This document shows, in pieces, positions 8,937 to 17,942 of a stretch of 64,000 nt of DNA (its first letter is position 1; each line of letters begins with the position of its first letter). The stretch covers positions 2,914,001 through 2,978,000 of the forward strand of contig NZ_CP108474.1 of assembly GCF_036226445.1 (NCBI RefSeq). The letters run 5' to 3'. This stretch comes from Streptomyces sp. NBC_01255. Lineage in GTDB: Bacteria > Actinomycetota > Actinomycetes > Streptomycetales > Streptomycetaceae. Below the pieces are notes generated by a model that saw nothing but the letters and a program-made list of their open reading frames with translations, did no database searches and was not told the origin of the DNA. A program made the translations under genes and the position numbers.

Positions 8937-9042
8937 CGCTGTCGACGCAGGGAAATCCGGCGCGAATCCGGAACTGTCCCGCAACGGTGTGCTTCGTACC
9001 CATACGCGCGTACGAGGCGAGTCCGAGGACCTGCCGACAGCG
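8937..9042 (+). ncRNA. Cobalamin (adenosylcobalamin) riboswitch of the nrdAB operon
   Basis: The aptamer is closed by an 8-bp P1 helix, CGCTGTCG (8937-8944) with CGACAGCG (9035-9042). Inside are the conserved B12-box elements: GCAGGGAA, GGCGCGAATCC, GAACTGTCCCGCAACGGTG and GAGTCCGAGGACCTGCC. About 140 bases of leader separate it from the nrdA GTG. In S. coelicolor a B12 riboswitch represses the class Ia nrdABS operon when coenzyme B12 is present, so the B12-dependent class II enzyme is used instead. The same logic is expected here; the terminator or sequestering arm in 9043-9184 is not resolved. Confidence 0.95.
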
Positions 9043-9184
9043 CGCCCGGTCCGACCGTTCCGGGTGTCACTGACGTCCGGGCCTCGCGGAGTGGGCCGGT
9101 GGACGCGGCGCATCCGGCGTACGGATGCCCGCCTGCCCGCCTTCCCCCGCCCGCGGCCCCGAGCCGAGCGAGGGAGAGCCCCAC

Positions 9185-11551
9185 GTGACCATCGCGCCCG
9201 CCGATCCGGCCACGGCGATCGAGAGCGACGGACCCGGCACCGTGCTGCTGCGGACCCTGACCGATCTCACCGCCGACCTGCCCGACACCGACCCCGGCAA
9301 GGTCGCCGCCGCCGCGCTCCGCGGCCGCAGCGCCACGGCGGACGAGGCGGAACTGCGCGAGCTGGCCACCGAGGCGGCCGCCGGCCTGATCTCCGAGGAC
9401 CCGGCCTACTCCCGGCTCGCCGCCCGGCTCCTGACGATCACCATCGCCGACGAGGCCGCGAGCCAGGGCGCGGTGTGCTTCTCCGCCTCCGTGGCCGTCG
9501 GTCACCACGAGGGTCTGATCGCCGACCGCACCGCCGACTTCGTCGCGCTGCACGCGGACCGGCTCGACGCGACCGTCGACCAGGCCGCCGACGACCGCTT
9601 CGGCTACTTCGGTCTGCGCACCCTCTTCTCGCGCTACCTGCTGCGCCACCCGATCACCCGCAAGGTGATCGAGACCCCGCAGCACTTCATGCTCCGCGTC
9701 GCCTGCGGCCTCGCCGAGGACGACAGCGTCCGCGCGCTCGACGAAGTGGCCGCCCTGTACGGCCTGATGAGCCGCCTGGACTACCTCCCGTCCTCCCCCA
9801 CGCTCTTCAACTCCGGCACCCGCCACCCGCAGATGTCCTCCTGCTACCTCCTCGACTCCCCGCAGGACGAACTGGACTCCATCTACGACCGCTACCACCA
9901 GGTCGCGCGCCTCTCGAAGCACGCGGGCGGCATCGGCCTCTCCTACTCCCGCATCCGCGCCCGCGGTTCCCTCATCCGCGGCACCAACGGGCACTCCAAC
10001 GGCATCGTGCCGTTCCTCAAGACCCTCGACGCCTCCGTCGCCGCCGTGAACCAGGGCGGCCGCCGCAAGGGCGCCGCCGCCGTCTACCTGGAGACCTGGC
10101 ACGCGGACATCGAGGAGTTCCTGGAGCTCCGCGACAACACGGGCGAGGACCAGCGCCGTACGCACAACCTCAACCTGGCGCACTGGATCCCGGACGAGTT
10201 CATGCGCCGGGTCAACGCGGACGCCGAGTGGTCGCTGTTCTCCCCGGCCGACGTGCCCGAGCTCGTCGACCTGTGGGGCGAGGAGTTCGACGCCGCCTAC
10301 CGCGCCGCCGAGGCCAAGGGCCTGGCCCGCAAGACCATGCCGGCCCGTGACCTGTACGGCCGGATGATGCGGACCCTGGCCCAGACCGGCAACGGCTGGA
10401 TGACCTTCAAGGACGCCTCGAACCGGACGGCCAACCAGACCGCCGAGCCCGGCCACACCGTCCACTCCTCCAACCTCTGCACGGAGATCCTGGAGGTCAC
10501 GGACGACGGCGAGACCGCGGTCTGCAACCTGGGCTCGGTCAACCTCGGCGCGTTCGTGGACGCTTCGACCCAGGACATCGACTGGGAGCGGCTCGACGCG
10601 ACCGTCCGCACGGCCGTCACCTTCCTCGACCGGGTCGTCGACATCAACTTCTACCCGACCGAGCAGGCCGGGCGTTCCAACGCCCGCTGGCGGCCGGTGG
10701 GCCTGGGCGCGATGGGCCTCCAGGACGTCTTCTTCCAGCTGAAGCTGCCCTTCGACTCCCCCGAGGCGCGCGCGCTGTCGACCCGTATCGCCGAGCGGAT
10801 CATGCTCGCCGCGTACGAGGCCTCCGCCGACCTCGCCGAGCGCAGCGGCCCGGTCCCCGCCTGGGACAAGACCCGCACGGCCCGTGGTGTCCTGCACCCC
10901 GACCACTACGACGTGGAGCTCAACTGGCCCGAGCGCTGGGCCGCGCTGCGCGAGCGGATCGCCGCGGTCGGCATGCGCAACAGCCTGCTCCTGGCGATCG
11001 CGCCGACGGCGACCATCGCCTCGATCGCGGGCGTCTACGAGTGCATCGAGCCGCAGGTCTCCAACCTCTTCAAGCGCGAGACGCTGTCGGGCGAGTTCCT
11101 CCAGGTCAACTCGTACCTCGTCGACGAGCTGAAGCGGCTCGGCGTGTGGGACGCCCAGACCCGGGACGCGCTGCGCGACGCCAGCGGCTCGGTCGCGGGC
11201 TTCACCTGGATCCCGGCCGAGGTGCGCGAGCTGTACCGCACGGCCTGGGAGATCCCGCAGCGCGGCCTGATCGACATGGCCGCCGCCCGCACCCCGTTCC
11301 TCGACCAGTCGCAGTCCCTGAACCTGTTCCTGGAGACGCCGACGATCGGCAAGCTGTCGTCGATGTACGCGTACGCCTGGAAGCAGGGGCTGAAGACGAC
11401 GTACTACCTGCGCTCGCGCCCGGCGACCCGGATCGCCCGCGCCGCCCAGGCGTCGACGACGGCCGCCGCGCCCATCCCCGTACAGGCGACCCCCGAAGAG
11501 GCCCTCGCCTGCTCTCTCGAAAACCCCGAGTCCTGCGAGGCCTGCCAGTAA
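9185..11551 (+). CDS. nrdA: Class Ia ribonucleoside-diphosphate reductase, alpha subunit
   Basis: A 788-residue NrdA. Visible catalytic elements are Cys220 (SSCYLL) and Cys447 (VCNLGS) as the redox pair, Asn430-Leu-Cys432-Thr-Glu434 as the thiyl site, and the C-terminal Cys pair (SCEACQ) for reduction by thioredoxin or glutaredoxin-like donors. GTG 9185 is selected because a GAGGGAGAG site precedes it and the family N-terminus (a helical, ATP-cone-like stretch) follows. It makes deoxyribonucleotides under aerobic growth. Its TAA overlaps the nrdB ATG by one base (TAATG), so translation is coupled. Expression is expected to be shut by coenzyme B12. Confidence 0.96.
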   Translation: MTIAPADPATAIESDGPGTVLLRTLTDLTADLPDTDPGKVAAAALRGRSATADEAELRELATEAAAGLISEDPAYSRLAARLLTITIADEAASQGAVCFSASVAVGHHEGLIADRTADFVALHADRLDATVDQAADDRFGYFGLRTLFSRYLLRHPITRKVIETPQHFMLRVACGLAEDDSVRALDEVAALYGLMSRLDYLPSSPTLFNSGTRHPQMSSCYLLDSPQDELDSIYDRYHQVARLSKHAGGIGLSYSRIRARGSLIRGTNGHSNGIVPFLKTLDASVAAVNQGGRRKGAAAVYLETWHADIEEFLELRDNTGEDQRRTHNLNLAHWIPDEFMRRVNADAEWSLFSPADVPELVDLWGEEFDAAYRAAEAKGLARKTMPARDLYGRMMRTLAQTGNGWMTFKDASNRTANQTAEPGHTVHSSNLCTEILEVTDDGETAVCNLGSVNLGAFVDASTQDIDWERLDATVRTAVTFLDRVVDINFYPTEQAGRSNARWRPVGLGAMGLQDVFFQLKLPFDSPEARALSTRIAERIMLAAYEASADLAERSGPVPAWDKTRTARGVLHPDHYDVELNWPERWAALRERIAAVGMRNSLLLAIAPTATIASIAGVYECIEPQVSNLFKRETLSGEFLQVNSYLVDELKRLGVWDAQTRDALRDASGSVAGFTWIPAEVRELYRTAWEIPQRGLIDMAAARTPFLDQSQSLNLFLETPTIGKLSSMYAYAWKQGLKTTYYLRSRPATRIARAAQASTTAAAPIPVQATPEEALACSLENPESCEACQ

Positions 11552-12564
11552 TGTCCAGCGACAACAAGAACCTGCTCGACCCGGGCTTCGAACTGACCCT
11601 CCGTCCGATGCGCTACCCGGACTTCTACGAGCGCTACCGCGACGCGATCAAGAACACGTGGACCGTGGAGGAGGTCGACCTCCACTCGGACGTCGCCGAC
11701 CTCGCGAAGCTCACCCCCGGTGAGCAGCACATGATCGGCCGGCTCGTCGCGTTCTTCGCGACCGGCGACTCGATCGTGTCGAACAACCTCGTGCTGACGC
11801 TGTACAAGCACATCAACTCCCCCGAGGCGCGGCTGTACCTCTCGCGCCAGCTGTTCGAGGAGGCCGTGCACGTCCAGTTCTATCTGACGCTGCTCGACAC
11901 CTACCTGCCCGACCCGGACGACCGCGCCGCCGCGTTCGACGCGGTCGAGGAGATCCCGTCCATCCGCGAGAAGGCGCAGTTCTGCTTCCGCTGGATGGAC
12001 TCGGTGGAGAAGATCGACCGCCTGGAGACCCAGGCCGACCGCCGCCGCTTCCTGCTGAACCTGATCTGCTTCGCGGCGTGCATCGAGGGCCTGTTCTTCT
12101 ACGGCGCCTTCGCGTACGTGTACTGGTTCCGGTCCCGCGGCCTGCTGCACGGCCTGGCCACCGGCACCAACTGGGTGTTCCGCGACGAGACGATGCACAT
12201 GAACTTCGCCTTCGAGGTCGTGGACACCGTCCGCAAGGAGGAGCCGGAGCTCTTCGACGACGCCCTCCAGCAGCAGGTCACCGACATGCTGAAGGAGGCC
12301 GTGGAGGCGGAGCTGCAGTTCGGCCGCGACCTGTGCGGCGACGGCCTGCCCGGCATGAACACCGAGTCGATGCGCGAGTACCTCCAGTGCGTCGCCGACC
12401 AGCGCCTCCAGCGCCTCGGCTTCGCCCCGGTGTACGGCTCGGAGAACCCGTTCGCGTTCATGGAGCTCCAGGGCGTCCAGGAGCTCACCAACTTCTTCGA
12501 GCGCCGCCCGTCCGCCTACCAGGTGGCGGTCGAGGGCTCGGTGGACCTGGACGAGGACTTCTGA
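11551..12564 (+). CDS. nrdB: Class Ia ribonucleotide reductase, beta (radical) subunit
   Basis: A 337-residue R2 protein. The dimetal ligands are visible: Asp in EEVD (about residue 43), Glu104 and His107 (FEEAVH), Glu179 (ACIEG), Glu213 and His216 (RDETMHM). Tyr111, in the E-x2-H-x3-Y spacing, is in the position of the E. coli radical tyrosine, so this is a tyrosyl-radical type rather than a Phe-substituted class Ic protein. In S. coelicolor the operon continues with nrdS; here no AraC-like nrdS follows, but an 18-bp hairpin and a DUF2809 gene. Confidence 0.95.
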   Translation: MSSDNKNLLDPGFELTLRPMRYPDFYERYRDAIKNTWTVEEVDLHSDVADLAKLTPGEQHMIGRLVAFFATGDSIVSNNLVLTLYKHINSPEARLYLSRQLFEEAVHVQFYLTLLDTYLPDPDDRAAAFDAVEEIPSIREKAQFCFRWMDSVEKIDRLETQADRRRFLLNLICFAACIEGLFFYGAFAYVYWFRSRGLLHGLATGTNWVFRDETMHMNFAFEVVDTVRKEEPELFDDALQQQVTDMLKEAVEAELQFGRDLCGDGLPGMNTESMREYLQCVADQRLQRLGFAPVYGSENPFAFMELQGVQELTNFFERRPSAYQVAVEGSVDLDEDF

Positions 12565-12582
12565 CCCTGCACCGCCGCGCAG

Positions 12583-12622
12583 TCACCCATGCCGTGCACC
12601 TTAGGGTGCACGGCATGGGTGA
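12583..12622 (+). terminator. Perfect 18-bp inverted repeat after nrdB, containing the next start codon
   Basis: Stem 12583-12600 pairs perfectly with 12605-12622 around the loop TTAG. It begins 19 bases after the nrdB stop, fitting a terminator. It also contains the ATG (12615) of the DUF2809 gene. It may therefore end the nrd transcript, occlude translation of the next gene, or act as a DNA operator. Confidence 0.7.
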
Positions 12623-13019
12623 TCTCGCACGTACGCGCCTCGTGGCAGGCGCCGCCGCTCTGCTCACCGTCGTCGCCGGCCTGGGCATCAGGTCCGCGGC
12701 GACGGGGGTCGTGGCGAAGTACGCCGGTGACGCCCTCTACACAGTGCTGATCCTGACCCTGGTGGTGCTGCTGGCACCCCGGGTGCGGCCGCCGGTCGCG
12801 GCGGGGGTCGCGCTGGGCGTCAGCTGGGCCGTGGAGCTGTTCCAGCTGACCGGCGTACCGGCGGAACTGGCCGCGCACAGCACGCTCGCCCGGCTGGTGC
12901 TCGGCACGTCGTTCAACGCGCCGGACCTGTTCTGGTACGCGATCGGCGCGGCGGTCGGCTGGGCCGTCCACCGCGCCGCACGTGTACGTCCGCGTCAGGC
13001 GTTCGGCACCGTCTCGTAG
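12615..13019 (+). CDS. DUF2809-family membrane protein
   Basis: A 134-residue protein with four hydrophobic segments and the family pattern [20 protein letters not shown] and [11 protein letters not shown]. Function of the family is unknown. ATG 12615 lies inside a strong hairpin; a GTG at 12642 would start past it and is a real alternative. The last 25 bases overlap the 3' end of the convergent def gene. Confidence 0.78.
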   Translation: MGDLARTRLVAGAAALLTVVAGLGIRSAATGVVAKYAGDALYTVLILTLVVLLAPRVRPPVAAGVALGVSWAVELFQLTGVPAELAAHSTLARLVLGTSFNAPDLFWYAIGAAVGWAVHRAARVRPRQAFGTVS

Positions 13020-13633
13020 CGCGGGGTGCCCTCTTCCATCTGGCGCAGGGCGTCCTTGCGGTCGCGCTTGGAGAGCCGGTCGATGTACAGGTAGCCGTAC
13101 AGGTGGTCCGTCTCGTGCTGGAGGCAGCGGGCGAAGTAGCCGGTGCCGCGCACCTTGATCGGGTTGCCCTGGGCGTCCTGGCCGCTGACCACCGCGTAGT
13201 CGGGGCGGCCCAGCTCGGCGTAGGCGGTGGGCACGGACAGGCAGCCCTCGTTGGACTCGTCCAGGTGGCGCTGGTCGGCCGGCAGCTCCTCCAGGACCGG
13301 GTTGACCACGACACCGGTGTGCCGGGCGCCCTCGTCGTCCGGGCAGTCGTAGACGAAGACCTTGAGGTCCACACCGATCTGGTTCGCGGCCAGGCCCACA
13401 CCCTCGGCGGCCTTCTGGCTGGCGAACATGTCGTCGATCAGCGCCGCGAGCTTGTCGTCGAACTCGGTGACGTCCTTGCACTCCTTGTGGAGCACGGGGT
13501 TGCCGACGACGGTGATCGGGCGGGCCGTGCCGCGCTCCCGGTAGGCGAGCTCACGCGCCTCGCAGTCCTCCGTGTCCACGACGAAGCCGTCGTTCACGTC
13601 GTTGATCTGCTCGTCAGTGTCCTGCTGCGTCAT
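12995..13633 (-). CDS. def: Peptide deformylase
   Basis: A 212-residue type 1 deformylase that removes the formyl group from nascent N-terminal methionine. All three motifs are intact: [10 protein letters not shown] (78-87), EGCLSVP (129-135) with metal ligand Cys131, and QHETDHL with His173, Glu174 and His177. There is a family-specific N-terminal extension of about 35 acidic residues. Start ATG 13633 has GAGGAAGG 11-12 bases upstream. The gene overlaps the DUF2809 gene tail to tail by 25 bases. Confidence 0.95.
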   Translation of the reverse strand: MTQQDTDEQINDVNDGFVVDTEDCEARELAYRERGTARPITVVGNPVLHKECKDVTEFDDKLAALIDDMFASQKAAEGVGLAANQIGVDLKVFVYDCPDDEGARHTGVVVNPVLEELPADQRHLDESNEGCLSVPTAYAELGRPDYAVVSGQDAQGNPIKVRGTGYFARCLQHETDHLYGYLYIDRLSKRDRKDALRQMEEGTPRYETVPNA

Positions 13634-13694
13634 GACCGGCGCGTGCCTTCCTCGGAACCCCAGTAAAACGATCCCGTACAGCCTACGGGCAGCG

Positions 13695-14675
13695 TCAGCA
13701 GACCTCTTCCAGATCCCGCCACTCACGGCTGTCGGGGCTGTCCGCGACCCACCCGTCGAGGAGTCCGCGCACCAGGCCCGCCGGGGCCGCGATGCCGCAC
13801 TCCCGCTCCGGGACCCACAGCTCGCCGGGCGAGCGGTGGCCGAGCGGCCCGGGGTGCCCCGGCTCGCTGTGGTCGTGCGGGTCGGAGTGCTCGCCCTCGC
13901 CCTCGGCGCTCGGCATGGTCGACTCCGAACAGGCGCGGCAGAGCAGCCGCACGGAGGACGACCAGTCCTCGGCGGCGAAGCCGGCCTCGGCGGCGAGCTG
14001 CTCCAGGGCGTCCCGGTCGGCCTCGGTGGCGGCCTCCAGGAGGACCACCCAGGTGGGGACGGGGGACGGCGCCCACAGCTCGATCTCGTCGAAGACCGGG
14101 TAGGAGGGGCCCGCGGTGGTGGTGCGCTCGCCGTTCGGCACGCCGTCGTGGAGGACGACCTCGCCCCAGCGGCGCCCCGAGGACGGCAGCGGGATGGAGA
14201 GGACCTCGATACGGGCCGGGTCGAGCCTGCGGCCCCACACGACCTCGGCCTCGCCCTCGGGCGAGAGCCGGACGGCGGCGCTGCCCAGCTCCATGCCGGC
14301 GGGCTCGCCGGTGCCCGCGGCGGCCCCGGGCACCTTCAGCCCGTACGCCTGCCAGGCGCGGCGGGCCAGCGGCCAGTCCTGGAGCGCGGTCGCCGCGATG
14401 CCGACGTTCCACCAGTCGGGGGCGCCGGACTCCTTGTCGAGCAGCGCGACCGCGCGCAGCCCGGCCGCCCTGGCCTGCTCCCAGTCGTGCCGGAACTTGT
14501 GCAGCAGGGCGAGGTTGAACCAGGACTCCGAGAGCCAGGGCTCCAGATCCGCCGCACGTGTCAGCAGCGCGCCCGCGTCCTCGTACCGCCCGTCGCCGAT
14601 CAGCGTGAACGCGCGGTCGGTGGCCTGCCGCCACGAGGCGGAGGGCCGATGCCGTACCTTCCCGAAGATCCTCAC
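13695..14675 (-). CDS. Tetratricopeptide-repeat protein
   Basis: A 326-residue protein beginning (V)[14 protein letters not shown]. At least two to three TPR-like helical pairs are seen in residues 12-125 ([60 protein letters not shown]). The rest is a mixed domain ending in CRACS and a His/Gly/Asp/Pro-rich tract ([14 protein letters not shown]), possibly metal binding. I start at GTG 14675 since the conserved block begins there; an ATG 48 bases upstream is in frame. It is a scaffold-type protein of unknown partner. Confidence 0.8.
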   Translation of the reverse strand: MRIFGKVRHRPSASWRQATDRAFTLIGDGRYEDAGALLTRAADLEPWLSESWFNLALLHKFRHDWEQARAAGLRAVALLDKESGAPDWWNVGIAATALQDWPLARRAWQAYGLKVPGAAAGTGEPAGMELGSAAVRLSPEGEAEVVWGRRLDPARIEVLSIPLPSSGRRWGEVVLHDGVPNGERTTTAGPSYPVFDEIELWAPSPVPTWVVLLEAATEADRDALEQLAAEAGFAAEDWSSSVRLLCRACSESTMPSAEGEGEHSDPHDHSEPGHPGPLGHRSPGELWVPERECGIAAPAGLVRGLLDGWVADSPDSREWRDLEEVC

Positions 14676-14755
14676 GATTCCCGCCTGCCGGTCGCTTTCA
14701 CCCTCTTGTTCGCATCCAACCATGCCCGGTCGGACGCGCGCTCATTACCCATGGG

Positions 14756-16045
14756 TTACCCAGCGACGGCCGAGGTCACCCCAGCCGCTCCGCCCCGCGC
14801 CAGGACCCTGGCCAGGCATTCGACGACGTCCGGGTGATAGTCGCGTGCGGTGCCGAGGCGGAGCCGCTCCAGGGCTTCGAGGGCGGCGCCCGCGCCGTCG
14901 CCCGCCAGGTCGTCGTAGGCGTTCACGGTCCGGACGATCCGGGCGGGCAGCGGCTGCTCGCGGTACGGGTCGGCCTGCCGCTCGACGACGACGGCGACGG
15001 CCGCGGGGACCCCGGTCCTGCGGACGACCTCGCCGCCCAGGAGGGCGATTCGGCGCTGCTCCTCGGCCGGCAGGACGGCGGTGGCGCCGCCCTCGACGGG
15101 GTCGACGAGGGAGAGCTGTCCGATGTCGTGCATGAGCGCCGCGTACTCCAGGACGGTCAGCTCGGCCCCGGAGAGGCCCAGCTCACGCCCGACGGCCGCG
15201 CTGAGGGCGGCGACCCGGCGGGCGTGGCCGGGCGGGGTGCAGCCGGCGATCTCGGTGGCCCGGGCGAGCGAGGCGATGGTCTGCCGGTTGACGGTCCGCA
15301 CGGCCGCGTACCGCCGGAAGGACACCTGGGTGAGCAGCAGCGGTACGGCGAGCACGGGCAGCGCCCAGAGCCCGGCCGCGGCCACGCCGAGCGCCATGAC
15401 GGCGCCCGTGGCGCAGACGGCCGAACCGATGCCGAGGAGGGCGCGCAGCTCGTCGCGGAGGAGGGGGCCGTACGGGAATCCGGTGCGGGCCCGGAGCACG
15501 AGGGCGGCGAGCACGGCGTCGCAGAGGGCGGTCAGGACGAGCAGGAGCAGCAGGAAGAAGGCGTACGCCGGGCCCTCGCCGAGGTGGGCGACGACGGCGC
15601 CGGAGTTGTAGAGGGGCTGGAAGCAGAGGGCGGCGAAGGCGACGGTGAGGACGCGGCGGGCGAGGTGGTCGGCGTCGGGGCCGTGGCCCCTGGCCAGGTG
15701 GGGGACGATCCCGGCGAGTCCGGCGGCGACGACGACGGCGACGATCTGGAGGACGCCGTGGGTGGTGGCGGTGCCGGCGTCCGTCCCGAGCAGGGCGTAC
15801 GCGAGGGCTCCCGCGGCGGCGAGCGGCGCGGGCTCGCTCCCCCGTGGCTCTTCGAGCACGGGAGGTGCCCCCATGTTTCGTGGAGCGCCCCAGCGGGCGA
15901 GCTCGCCGAGGACGATGAGCGTGCCGAAGGCGAGGGCGTTGCCCGGTTCCGCGACGCCGTACCAGAGGGTGGTGCCGAAGGCGGTGAGGCTCAGCAGCAG
16001 GGCGGCCGTGTACACGGCCCCGACGGTGAGGGCCCCGGGCCTCAT
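14756..16045 (-). CDS. Membrane protein with degenerate HD (HD-GYP-like) domain
   Basis: 429 residues: about eight hydrophobic segments in residues 1-240, then an HD-domain remnant with HARRV and MHDIGQ. The downstream HHE-x3-DG-x-GYP motif of active cyclic-di-GMP phosphodiesterases is replaced by VVERQADPYREQP, so catalysis is doubtful and a sensing or partner role is more likely. Its ATG overlaps the stop of the upstream HD-GYP gene (ATGA), giving a coupled pair with an active and an inactive member. A short palindromic repeat lies inside the gene near 15840-15880. Confidence 0.78.
   Translation of the reverse strand: MRPGALTVGAVYTAALLLSLTAFGTTLWYGVAEPGNALAFGTLIVLGELARWGAPRNMGAPPVLEEPRGSEPAPLAAAGALAYALLGTDAGTATTHGVLQIVAVVVAAGLAGIVPHLARGHGPDADHLARRVLTVAFAALCFQPLYNSGAVVAHLGEGPAYAFFLLLLLVLTALCDAVLAALVLRARTGFPYGPLLRDELRALLGIGSAVCATGAVMALGVAAAGLWALPVLAVPLLLTQVSFRRYAAVRTVNRQTIASLARATEIAGCTPPGHARRVAALSAAVGRELGLSGAELTVLEYAALMHDIGQLSLVDPVEGGATAVLPAEEQRRIALLGGEVVRRTGVPAAVAVVVERQADPYREQPLPARIVRTVNAYDDLAGDGAGAALEALERLRLGTARDYHPDVVECLARVLARGGAAGVTSAVAG
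15837..15880. repeat. Diverged copy of the palindromic repeat found in adnA and adnB
   Basis: Shares CTCCCCC, then a GCT-x-TTCG centre, then GGGAGGTGCCCCCA with the repeats at 54161 and 60591, but with a different flank. It encodes the GAPPVLEEPRG segment of the membrane HD protein. Homology is likely but weaker than that between the other two copies. Confidence 0.5.
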
Positions 16046-17484
16046 GCGCGCTCCTTCGGCCGGGTGGTGAGGGGGGCGTCCGACGCGCGCGGCGGGGGCA
16101 GGGTCCCGTCGGCCGGGTCCGGCGGGGGTGTCTGCGGGGGCGCCTGGACCGGGGCCGGCGGGAGCGGCGGGGGCGTCTCGTCGGCGGTGACGTCGGTCTG
16201 CCAGCCGTGCCGGTCGAGGGCGCTGACCAGGGCGGCGACCATCCGAGGGTCGAACTGGCTGCCCGCGCAGCGCTCCAGTTCGGCGACGGCGGTCGGGACG
16301 GGGCGGGCCCGGCTGTAGGAGCGGGTGGAGGTCATGGCGTCGAAGGCGTCGGCGACGGCGACCACCCGGGCGAACTCGGGGATCTGCTCGCCGTGGAGCC
16401 CGTACGGGTAGCCGCTGCCGTCCATGCGTTCGTGGTGGTGGAGGATCGCGGACCGGGCCTCGCCGAGGAAGCCGATGCCCCGGACCATCTCGTGCCCGTA
16501 CTCCGGGTGCAGTTCGATGACCTGGCGCTCCTCCGGTGTCAGCGGCCCGTCCTTGCGCAGCAGGCGCGTGGGCACGCCCAGCTTCCCGACGTCGTGGAGG
16601 ATGCCGGCGAACCGCACGACGTCGAGCCGGTCCTCCGCCATGCCGAGCTCACGGGCGATCAGGACGGAGGCGTGGCCCACCCGTTCGCTGTGGCCGCGGG
16701 TGTACCGGTCCTTGATGTCGACGGCCTGGACGAGGGCGCGGATGGTGGCCTGGTGCGCGGCCCGCTCGCGGTGGTACTGGGCGAAGACCCAGCAGGAGAT
16801 GTACATCGGCAGCAGGACGAAGAGCCCGGCGGTCGGTCCGTACGAGCTGCGCCAGAGCACGGCCATCATCAGTCCGGCGAGCCCGTGCACGGCGTGCGGG
16901 GCGAGGGCGCGGCCGAGGAGCCCGCGCCAGGCGGCGCCGGCCGGCAGGCCGTCGGCGGTGGCCCGGATGCCGCCGTCGAGGGCGGTCAGGACCAGGCAGA
17001 AGGTGAGCGCGGCGGCGCCCGCGGGCACCAGCGCGTACGGCAAGTCGGGGGCGTCGGGGCCGTTTCCGAGGGCGGTGGAGCCGCCGAGGGCGCCGGCGGC
17101 GAGGGAAGCGGCCCAGACGGCGAGGGCGGTGGCGGCGGCCCGCCAGGCGCGGCGCGGTCCGGCGGGCGGCTCCTCGACCCGGGCGAGGAGGCTGCCGGGC
17201 AGCGCGGTGAGCGCGGCGGCCGCGGGCGGCAGGAGCAGCGCGGAGGCGAGCAGGACGGGGAAGAAGGAGCCGGTGCCCATGGGGACGGAGCCGCCGAGCG
17301 TGCGGCCGAGGAGCCGGCAGCGGGCGGGCAGCTCGCAGAGCGCGTACAGGGCGGCGAGGAGCGCGACGGTGCCCCAGGGGGTGGCCGCTCCGGGGCGCAG
17401 CGCGGGCAGGGCGCACGCTCCGGCGGCGAGCAGGGCGCAGCCGATGTAGACGGCTGCCGCCCGCGGAATGACCTTCACGCCCAT
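16042..17484 (-). CDS. Membrane-anchored HD-GYP domain protein
   Basis: 480 residues: six to eight membrane segments over residues 1-235, then a complete HD-GYP domain (GHSERVGHASVLIA, LHDVGKLGVP, HPEYGHEM, HHERMDGSGYPYGL, VADAFDAMTS), and a Pro-rich tail of about 60 residues. Conserved metal-binding His and Asp residues and the GYP loop are present, so it could hydrolyse cyclic di-GMP or a related nucleotide. Start ATG 17484 is chosen just before the first membrane segment; the frame is open for 25 more codons. It lies immediately downstream of rsrA on the same strand, past a terminator. Confidence 0.85.
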   Translation of the reverse strand: MGVKVIPRAAAVYIGCALLAAGACALPALRPGAATPWGTVALLAALYALCELPARCRLLGRTLGGSVPMGTGSFFPVLLASALLLPPAAAALTALPGSLLARVEEPPAGPRRAWRAAATALAVWAASLAAGALGGSTALGNGPDAPDLPYALVPAGAAALTFCLVLTALDGGIRATADGLPAGAAWRGLLGRALAPHAVHGLAGLMMAVLWRSSYGPTAGLFVLLPMYISCWVFAQYHRERAAHQATIRALVQAVDIKDRYTRGHSERVGHASVLIARELGMAEDRLDVVRFAGILHDVGKLGVPTRLLRKDGPLTPEERQVIELHPEYGHEMVRGIGFLGEARSAILHHHERMDGSGYPYGLHGEQIPEFARVVAVADAFDAMTSTRSYSRARPVPTAVAELERCAGSQFDPRMVAALVSALDRHGWQTDVTADETPPPLPPAPVQAPPQTPPPDPADGTLPPPRASDAPLTTRPKERA

Positions 17485-17575
17485 CACATGTGTCACGCTA
17501 GCGAGTTGGACGGTCCGAGAGGTGGTGCTGCGGCCGATTCGCACCATCGGGTGATACAAGCTGATATATGCGCGG

Positions 17576-17602
17576 GGCCGCCGCGATCGCTTCGCGGCGG
17601 CC
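17576..17602 (-). terminator. Terminator after rsrA
   Basis: A perfect 11-bp stem (17576-17586 with 17592-17602, 5-base loop) starts 28 bases after the rsrA stop and separates the sigR-rsrA unit from the HD-GYP pair. Confidence 0.7.
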
Positions 17603-17630
17603 TACGGGTCCTGTCGTGCCCTTGTTCCGC

Positions 17631-17942
17631 CTACTCCTGCGGAGCCGGAGCGGGCGTGGCCGTGATGTCCTGCTCGGGCACCAGCTGTCCCGAGCGGATC
17701 AGGTCGATCCGGCCCATGACCTTGGACCGCAGGTCGGTGGGGACGTCGTCACTGCCGCAGCAGCGCTTGACGAGCTTCTTCACCGCTTGCTCCAGGCCGT
17801 ACTTCTCCAGGCACGGGGAGCACTCCTCGAAGTGCACCTCGAACTTGGTGCAGTCGCTGTCGGGCATCTCTTTGTCGAGAAACTCGTAGAGATGATCCAG
17901 GACCTCTGAGCAATCCGTCTCGTGCGGCTCTCCGCAGCTCAT
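17631..17942 (-). CDS. rsrA: Redox-sensing zinc anti-sigma factor RsrA
   Basis: A 103-residue ZAS-family anti-sigma factor. Cys11, His37, Cys41 and Cys44 (the H-x3-C-x2-C motif in HFEECSPC) are the known zinc and redox residues; Cys3, Cys31, Cys61 and Cys62 are also at the positions known from S. coelicolor. In the reduced zinc form it holds SigR; disulfide formation under diamide or peroxide stress releases it. Its start overlaps the sigR stop by four bases. Confidence 0.97.
   Translation of the reverse strand: MSCGEPHETDCSEVLDHLYEFLDKEMPDSDCTKFEVHFEECSPCLEKYGLEQAVKKLVKRCCGSDDVPTDLRSKVMGRIDLIRSGQLVPEQDITATPAPAPQE

Noticed and set aside
13634..13720. SigR promoter before the deformylase gene
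   Set aside because: GGGAT and GTT are present on the minus strand but the spacing is far from 18-19 bases.
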